DNA of 64,000 nt from DATAOG01 sp963757395. GTDB lineage: Bacteria; Pseudomonadota; Alphaproteobacteria; Geminicoccales; Geminicoccaceae. The translations under genes and the position numbers were made by a program. Positions 58,763 through 64,000 of the stretch are shown here, one piece after another (the stretch's first letter is position 1; each line of letters begins with the position of its first letter). The notes beneath the pieces are model-generated. The model made no database searches and was not told where the DNA came from. It saw nothing but the letters and a program-made list of their open reading frames with translations. The stretch covers positions 1-64,000 of the forward strand of contig CAVWRK010000014.1 in NCBI GenBank assembly GCA_963757395.1, written 5' to 3'.

Positions 58763-59225
58763 TCAGTCGGGCAGGAAGTCGGGATCGAGCGTCTGCTCGA
58801 GGGTGTAGACCGGCGCGCGATGGATGGCTTCGTCCGTCAGGCCGGTCTCGATCAGCGCCTGACGGCGGCCGTCCTGGTAGCACTGCTCGAACTGTTCGCG
58901 GGCGTAGCCGCGCAGGCTCGGGCTGGTCGCCAGATCGTTGCGCAGCCGCCGCCGGTGCTCGACGGTCGATGCCAGCCAGCTGCGCGAGCGACGGCGGGGC
59001 TGGATATTGGTGCTTCAGCAGGTGCTTGAGGACGACGACGAGATTGCTTTGACGGCTTTCTTCTGCGTGGATGCCCAAGTCCTCGACCTCGTCGATCAGG
59101 TTGACGACATCGAGCTGCTGCAGCCGACCGTCCTTGAGCAGCCGGACCTGCTCCTCGACCCAGAGGCAGAAGTCGCGCTCGTAGAGCGGCTTTTCGGCCT
59201 CGATGTCCGGCTTCGCGCGCGCCAT
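58763..59225 (-). CDS. DUF29 family protein, copy 2, one frame break
   Basis: From ATG 59225: MARAKPDIEAEKPLYERDFC, WVEEQVRLLKDGRLQQLDVV, NLIDEVEDLGIHAEESRQSN, then, after one inserted base near 58990, a C terminus SWLASTVEHRRRLRNDLATS through TLEQTLDPDFLPD. Length 463 = 3n+1, exactly as copy 1, so both lost the frame once. Diverged paralogue, not a recent duplicate. Function unknown. Confidence 0.87.
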
Positions 59226-59267
59226 GGCCAACGCCCTCCGTGCCGGCGGACTTTAGCACTAACCGCG

Positions 59268-60998
59268 CTAGTAGCCGAGCGTCAGATCGCCCGGCGTGCG
59301 CGGGTCGGAGCTGCCGAACAGGCCCTGGTCGGTGATCATGATCGACTGCGTGCTGCCCATGGTGTCCTTGAGCACGACGTGATGGCCCATCTGCTCGAGC
59401 AGGCGGATGGTGTCCGGCGACAGGCCCGCCTCGACGCGCAGCTCGTCCGGCAGCCACTGGTGGTGGATGCGGGGCGCATAGGTCGCCTCGGCGATGTTCA
59501 TGTCGTGGTCGATCACGTTCATGACGATCTGCAGGACGGTCGTGATGATCCGCGAGCCGCCCGGGCTGCCGGTGACCAGGAACGGCTTGCCGTCCTTGAG
59601 CACGATGGTCGGCGACATCGAGCTGAGCGGCCGCTTGCCTGGTGCGACCGCGTTGGCGGCGCCGCCGATCAGGCCATAGGCGTTGGGCACCCCGGGCTTG
59701 GCCGAGAAGTCGTCGAGCTCGTTGTTGAGCAGGATGCCGGTGCCGTCGGCGACGAGGCCGGTGCCGTAGCCGAAGTTGAGCGTGTAGGTGTTGGCGACCG
59801 CATTGCCGGCCTGGTCGACGACCGAGAAATGGGTCGTGTCCGGGCTCTCGAAGGGCGCGAGGTCGCCGGGCCTGATCTCGGTCGCGGGCGTGGCGCGATT
59901 GCGGCTGATCCGGCCGAGGATCGCCTTGGCGTAGGCCTTCGAGGTCAGCGCCTTGACCGGCACGTCGACGAAATCGGGATCGCCCAGATACTTGCTGCGG
60001 TCGGCGTAGGCGACTTTCATCGCTTCGGCCATCATGTGGATGGTCTCGGCGCTGTTCTGGCCGAGGAAGCCGACCGGCACGCCCTCGAGCGTGTTCAGGA
60101 TCTGGATGATGTGCACGCCGCCCGAGGACGGCGGCGGCATCGAGCGGATCTCGTAGCCGCGGTAGCTGCCGGCGACCGGCGTCCGCACGACCGCCTGGTA
60201 GGCCTCGAGGTCGTCGAGGGTCAGATTGCCGCCCGCCCGGCCGACCTCGGCAACGATCGCGCGGGCGACCGGTCCATCGTAAAAGCCGCTCGGTCCCTGC
60301 TCGGCGATCGCCCGCAGCGACCGGGCAAGATCGGTCTGGACCAGGACCTCGCCCGGCGCGTAGGGCGTTCCGTCCGGATGGTAGAAGATCCTGGCCGACG
60401 ACGGCCAGCGGTGCAGGCGCTCGGCCGCCTGCCGCAGCGAAGCGGCCAGCTCCGGGCTGACCCTGATGCCTTGCTCGGCGAGCTTGATCGCCGGCGCCAG
60501 CGCCTGGCTGAGCGTGATCGAGCCATAGCGCTGCAGGGCCAGGGCGAGGCCCGCGACGGTGCCGGGCACGCCGACCGCGAGCCCGCTCTCGAGCGACTTC
60601 TTGGGATCGGGGTTGCCCTGCGCGTCCAGGAACATGTCGCGCCAGGCATGGCCGCCGGCCTTCTCGCGGTAGTCGATCGCGACCACCTCGCCGCTCGCCG
60701 CAGACCGCACCAGCATGAAGCCGCCGCCGCCAAGATTGCCGGCGCTCGGCAGGGTGACCGCGAGCGCGAAGCCGACCGCGACCGCGGCATCGATGGCATT
60801 GCCGCCGTGCTCGAGGACGTCGACGCCGATCCGGGTGGCCGCGGCTTCCTGGCTCGCGACCATGCCGTGCTCGGCGAACACCGGATGGACGATCGCGCGC
60901 CCGCTGTCCCCGGCCGGCTGCGCGCCCGCCAGGCCGGGCAGCAGAGCCACGAGCAGGAGGGCGACGAGCGGTTGGCGAAAGTGGCTCGGGTCAGACAT
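59268..60998 (-). CDS. ggt: Gamma-glutamyltransferase
   Basis: Protein of 576 residues with a signal peptide (MSDPSHFRQPLVALLLVALL, cleavage at AGA-QP). The Ntn-hydrolase site of self-processing is the Thr-Thr in SPDTTHFSVVDQ; substrate-binding MPPPSSGGVHIIQILN and SSMSPTIVLKDGKP are intact. It cleaves glutathione and related gamma-glutamyl compounds in the periplasm. The gene is uninterrupted. Confidence 0.95.
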   Translation of the reverse strand: MSDPSHFRQPLVALLLVALLPGLAGAQPAGDSGRAIVHPVFAEHGMVASQEAAATRIGVDVLEHGGNAIDAAVAVGFALAVTLPSAGNLGGGGFMLVRSAASGEVVAIDYREKAGGHAWRDMFLDAQGNPDPKKSLESGLAVGVPGTVAGLALALQRYGSITLSQALAPAIKLAEQGIRVSPELAASLRQAAERLHRWPSSARIFYHPDGTPYAPGEVLVQTDLARSLRAIAEQGPSGFYDGPVARAIVAEVGRAGGNLTLDDLEAYQAVVRTPVAGSYRGYEIRSMPPPSSGGVHIIQILNTLEGVPVGFLGQNSAETIHMMAEAMKVAYADRSKYLGDPDFVDVPVKALTSKAYAKAILGRISRNRATPATEIRPGDLAPFESPDTTHFSVVDQAGNAVANTYTLNFGYGTGLVADGTGILLNNELDDFSAKPGVPNAYGLIGGAANAVAPGKRPLSSMSPTIVLKDGKPFLVTGSPGGSRIITTVLQIVMNVIDHDMNIAEATYAPRIHHQWLPDELRVEAGLSPDTIRLLEQMGHHVVLKDTMGSTQSIMITDQGLFGSSDPRTPGDLTLGY

Positions 60999-61162
60999 GG
61001 CGCGCCTCGTGGTCGGTTGCCGAAGCTCGGAGCTCGACTATAGCGGCCGGCCGGCGAAACGCACCCCGGCGATCGGCGCGGCCGCGTCCCTTGCGGCAAC
61101 CGCTTGATCTGCCGGCCGATCCGGTTAGCTTGAGCGGCTCCTCTGACTGCCGCGGATCGTCG

Positions 61163-62347
61163 ATGCTTTACCCCAAGGTGCAACTTCTGCCTGGCCAGGA
61201 CCGGCGGCTGCGCGCCGGCCATCCCTGGGCCTACTCCAACGAGCTGCGCATGGACGCGGCCGCCAAGGCTTTGCCGCCGGGCGCGCCGGTCTGCCTGTAC
61301 ACGGCCGATGGCCGGCGTCTGGCGCTGGCTCAGTTCAACCCGCACTCCCTGATCGCGGCGCGCCTGCTCACCCGCAACACCGACGCGACCATCGACGCCA
61401 CCTTCCTCGAGCGCCGGCTGGCGCGCGCGCTGCGTCTGCGCGAGCGGCTGTTCGACCGTCCTTATTACCGGCTGGTCCATGCCGAGGCCGACGGCCTGCC
61501 GGGCCTCGTGGTCGACCGGTTCGCGGACGTCCTGGTCTGCCAGCTGAACAGCGCCGGCATGGCGGCGCTCGAGGACGCGCTGCTGGGCGCGCTCGACCAG
61601 CTCCTGGCGCCGCGGGTCGTGGTCCTGCGCAACGACAGCCCGGTGCGCGAGCTCGAGGGCCTGCCGATCGAGGTCAAGGTCGCCAAGGGCGCGCTCACGC
61701 CGCCGATCGAGATCGAGGAGAACGGTCTGACGTTCCTCATCGATCCGCTCGAAGGCCAGAAGACCGGCTGGTATTTCGATCAGCGCGAGAACCGCGCCTT
61801 CGTGGCGCGTTTCTGCCGCGGCGAGCGCGTGCTCGACCTGTTCAGCTACAGCGCGGGCTTCGGCCTGGTCGCGCTCGCGGCCGGGGCTGATGCCGTGCTG
61901 GCGATCGATCGCTCCCAGCTCGGCCTCGATCTCGCGCAGGCGAGCGCCGCCCGCAATGGCCAGGCCGAGCGGCTGTCGGTGCGGCGCCAGGATGCGTTCG
62001 CCGCCCTCGACGAGCTCGCCGACGCCAAGCAGCGGTTCGGCGTCGTGGTCGCCGATCCGCCGGCCTTCGTGCGCAGCAAGAAGGAGCTGAAGCCGGGCCT
62101 GCGCGGCTATCGCAAGCTCGCCCGCGCGGCGACCCTGCTGGTCGCCGAGGAGGGCTTCCTCGCGATCGCCTGCTGCGCCCACAACGTGCCCGCCGACGCG
62201 TTTGCGGACGAGGTCGGGCACGGGCTGCGGGACGCCGGCCGGTCCGGGCGGCTGATCTGGCAGGCGGGCGCCGCGCCCGACCATCCGAACCACCCGGCGC
62301 TGCCGGAGTCGGCCTACCTCAAGTTCCTGGTCTACGCGCTCGCCTGA
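61163..62347 (+). CDS. rlmI: Class I SAM-dependent rRNA methyltransferase, RlmI type
   Basis: Protein of 394 residues from ATG 61163. N-terminal PUA domain (LPGQDRRLRAGHPWAYSNEL), central EEHEE-like domain and a C-terminal Rossmann methyltransferase with motif I VLDLFSYSAGFGLVALAAGA, motif IV VVADPPAFVRSK. It is likely the 23S rRNA m5C1962 methyltransferase. The late FLAIACCAHNV has the cysteine pair typical of the family. Confidence 0.9.
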   Translation: MLYPKVQLLPGQDRRLRAGHPWAYSNELRMDAAAKALPPGAPVCLYTADGRRLALAQFNPHSLIAARLLTRNTDATIDATFLERRLARALRLRERLFDRPYYRLVHAEADGLPGLVVDRFADVLVCQLNSAGMAALEDALLGALDQLLAPRVVVLRNDSPVRELEGLPIEVKVAKGALTPPIEIEENGLTFLIDPLEGQKTGWYFDQRENRAFVARFCRGERVLDLFSYSAGFGLVALAAGADAVLAIDRSQLGLDLAQASAARNGQAERLSVRRQDAFAALDELADAKQRFGVVVADPPAFVRSKKELKPGLRGYRKLARAATLLVAEEGFLAIACCAHNVPADAFADEVGHGLRDAGRSGRLIWQAGAAPDHPNHPALPESAYLKFLVYALA

Positions 62348-62444
62348 CCCGATGCGGCAAATCGGCCACAATCCGACGGCGCGATATCGCGTCATGGTTG
62401 TGAAATCTTTCTAAGACAGGAATTTTTGGTTTATAACGTGAGCC

Positions 62445-63527
62445 ATGAGGCAATGGCTCCGAACGGCGGCCAGGCGGCTTGCCGAGCCCGACGGTCGAAG
62501 GCGCGTGCGGCTCTGGCGCCGTGCACGCCAGCGGCCGCCCGCGCCCGCGCGGGACCGCCTGGCCTGGCTCCGGTTGCTGGCGTCTCTGGCCGGGCTGCTG
62601 ACCCTCCCCGACCTCAGGCGACTGGCGCTGCCCGGGCTGCCGCGCGGATTCCGCATCCCGCAGCGGGCGCGACCCGGCCTTACGCGCTGGTTTCGGATGC
62701 CGCGCCCGGCGCTGCCCGACCTTCGGCGCCGGCTTCGGATCCCGCGCCCCGCGCTGCCTGACCTCCGGCGCCGGCTTCGGATCCCGCGCCCCGCGCTGCC
62801 TGACCTCCGGCGCTGGTTTCGCATCCCGCGTCTGATGCGGCTGCGGCTGCCAGCCTGGCCGGGCGAGCGCGTGCGGTGGCTCCTCGGCTCGCTGCGCGTG
62901 CTCGGCAGGCGGCTGAAGCCGGGGCGCGCCGGGCCGCTGCGGACCCGCGCACGCATGACGCCCCCACCCCCGGAGGCACCACCCTCGGCCAGCCTGGCGC
63001 TCGCCTTCGAGCAGCTCTGCCGGACCTTCGGGCGGCCGTTCTCGGCGGCCGAGATCCGCGCCGCGGCGCCGCCCGCCGATCAGGGCATGACGCTGGGCAA
63101 TCTGCTGCTGGCGGCCGAGCGGCTGGGCTTCAAGGCGGCCGAGGTCAAGCCGGATGCCCTGGCCCTGACCCAGATGCCGCCGCCCTTCCTGGTCCTCGGC
63201 GCGCAGCCGGGCGAGGGCTGGCTGGCCGAGGCGCGCATCGGCGATCACCTGGTGCTGCAGGATCTCGAGGCCGGCCGCGCCGCCGCCCACCACGTCGAGA
63301 CCGTGGCCGACCTCGCCGAGCGCGTGGTCCTGCTCAAGCCGCTGCCCGCGCCGGTCGGCCAGCGCCAGTGGCGGGATACGATCATGCGCCGGCTGAGCCC
63401 GGTGCTCTGGGAGCTCGGCCTTGCCTCGGTCGTGATCAACCTGCTCGCCCTGGCGACGCCGATTTTCCTCATGACCGTCTACAACAAGGTGATCAGCCAT
63501 ACCAAGCAGTACCATCCTGTCCCGTAA
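62445..63527 (+). pseudogene. Type I secretion ABC protein, only the N-terminal part, cut off
   Basis: An ATG at 62445 begins a basic, repeat-rich N-terminal extension (RIPRPALPDLRR units, residues about 80-125), followed by a C39-like domain (ALAFEQLCRTFGRPFSAAEI to VLLKPLPAPVG) without the catalytic Cys, and the first helix of the membrane domain (LATPIFLMTVYNKVISH). The family continues with about 450 more residues including the ATPase. Here it stops after the tail TKQYHPVP. The break is at about 63505, so the gene was truncated by inserted DNA. The start may also be lower, near 62955 (MTPPPPEAPPSASL). Confidence 0.75.
62676..62834 (+). repeat. Tandem 42-bp repeats in the TISS gene
   Basis: Units beginning at 62712, 62754 and 62796 are exactly 42 bases apart, with partial units on either side. 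They encode RIPRPALPDLRRRL-type 14-residue repeats, basic and proline-rich, and are unusual for this protein family. Confidence 0.9.
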
Positions 63528-63640
63528 GCTACTGCTTTGGCGCGTTTTCGCCCTAGCGCCGGCGGTCTTCATCCCGCCTGATTTCGCCCCGTGCTACCGC
63601 GTCCGGTAGCAATTCCGGTAGCAATCGCCACCGCCTCTTT
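63505..63640. mobile_element. Edge of an inserted element truncating the secretion gene
   Basis: Similarity to the secretion gene ends at about 63505. The new DNA contains a perfect 12-bp tandem repeat TCCGGTAGCAAT at 63602-63625. There is no transposase in the window; the rest of the element should lie to the right. The claim is inferred from the abrupt break and change of content. Confidence 0.5.
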
Positions 63641-63963
63641 CACGCCGGCGCCAGGGCGCGCGCCTTGCGCTGCTCGAGATCGGCCAGCAGCTGCCGGCGC
63701 TGCTGCCGGAGCCGCGCCAGCGCCTCGCGATCGCAGCCGTCAGTCGCGCACGCGAGCTCGAGCTCGACCGCGACCAGCTCGCCCGTTAGCGCCTGCACTT
63801 CTGGCGGCCAGGTCGTGCCAGGGACGCCGCGGGCCGCCGCGCGCGCCTCAGCCTTCAGCTCGGCCGACAGGCGCCGGCACCCCGACGAGCATAGCGTCGA
63901 GTGCCGCGACGCCTCGGGCGGCATGGGGCCGAGGCACTGCCGGCAGGCCCGCTCGTCAGGCAT
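63640..63963 (-). CDS. Small zinc-ribbon-like protein in the inserted element
   Basis: Protein of about 107 residues (ATG 63963; 63969 also possible): N-terminal CRQCLGPMPPEASRHSTLCS, then SGCRRLSAELKAEARAAARG, a four-cysteine zinc-ribbon-like arrangement (CxxC ... CxxxC), followed by a Leu/Glu/Arg-rich helical region (LELACATDGCDREALARLRQ). No exact family was named. Such small zinc proteins often accompany recombinases or phage genes, which would agree with the truncation next door. Function is not known. Confidence 0.55.
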   Translation of the reverse strand: MPDERACRQCLGPMPPEASRHSTLCSSGCRRLSAELKAEARAAARGVPGTTWPPEVQALTGELVAVELELACATDGCDREALARLRQQRRQLLADLEQRKARALAPA

Positions 63964-64000
63964 GACCATTTTCTCGCTTTCGCGTCCGCGGTGGTGCTTC

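Overview
The window is high-GC DNA that reads as an alphaproteobacterial chromosome, most likely Rhodospirillales-like. This placement is an inference from gene content and order: soxBDAG, an frc-type sugar ABC operon, tkt-gap-pgk-fba-thiE, a MotA/OmpA pair beside suhB and efp, and zapA-6S RNA-fthC. No rRNA is present and no species is claimed.

Layout. 1-5.1 kb: sarcosine oxidase operon soxBDAG (minus strand, left end cut). 5.3-12.6 kb: a secreted protein, tRNA-Arg(CCG), an acyl-CoA ligase, small unknown genes, a lipoprotein hydrolase, an NmrA remnant, and a Rieske protein with an amidohydrolase. 12.8-16.9 kb: a small defence-like island with a DUF1127 protein, a HigBA-type toxin-antitoxin pair, and a two-gene Bell-domain/NLR-like pair whose proteins share a short motif typical of amyloid signalling; a gene-free stretch with repeated 23-24 bp elements follows. 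16.9-28.4 kb: sugar module glgC-edd-frcK-frcB-frcC-frcA-frcR, with twin operators in the regulatory region shared with a divergent orphan solute-binding protein. 28.5-33.2 kb: acetate uptake operon yjcH-actP plus a CNB-CBS-DUF294 protein and an exonuclease, preceded by a TTGA-N6-TCAA box. 33.2-33.9 kb: gene remnants and 19-bp repeats. 34-36.4 kb: glcD and zinc-free ribosomal proteins L36 and L31. 36.5-43 kb: an ABC exporter, a dipeptidase, an RHH protein and the OmpA/MotA-like pair. 43-51.1 kb: suhB-efp and the thiE-fba-(unknown)-pgk-gap-tkt cluster. 51.3-53.7 kb: DUF4164-zapA-6S RNA-fthC-ymdB. 53.7-62.3 kb: a PLD-VTT fusion with an EEP phosphatase, two DUF29 genes around another orphan solute-binding protein, ggt and rlmI. 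62.4-64 kb: the N-terminal part of a type I secretion ABC protein, broken off at about 63.5 kb by apparently foreign DNA.

The metabolic genes form a coherent set: uptake and phosphorylation of a sugar (frcABCK), Entner-Doudoroff entry (edd), glycogen storage (glgC), lower glycolysis/Calvin-type enzymes (tkt, gap, pgk, fba), acetate uptake, glycolate and sarcosine oxidation feeding one-carbon folate (soxBDAG, fthC).

Sequence quality matters for every reader. Eighteen genes, many of them essential housekeeping genes, are broken by about 30 frame changes, and in every case the gene length is in excess by exactly the number of breaks. All are therefore single-base insertions and none is a deletion. 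This looks like a sequencing or assembly artefact and not gene decay. Coordinates of those genes are given for the full reconstructed gene.
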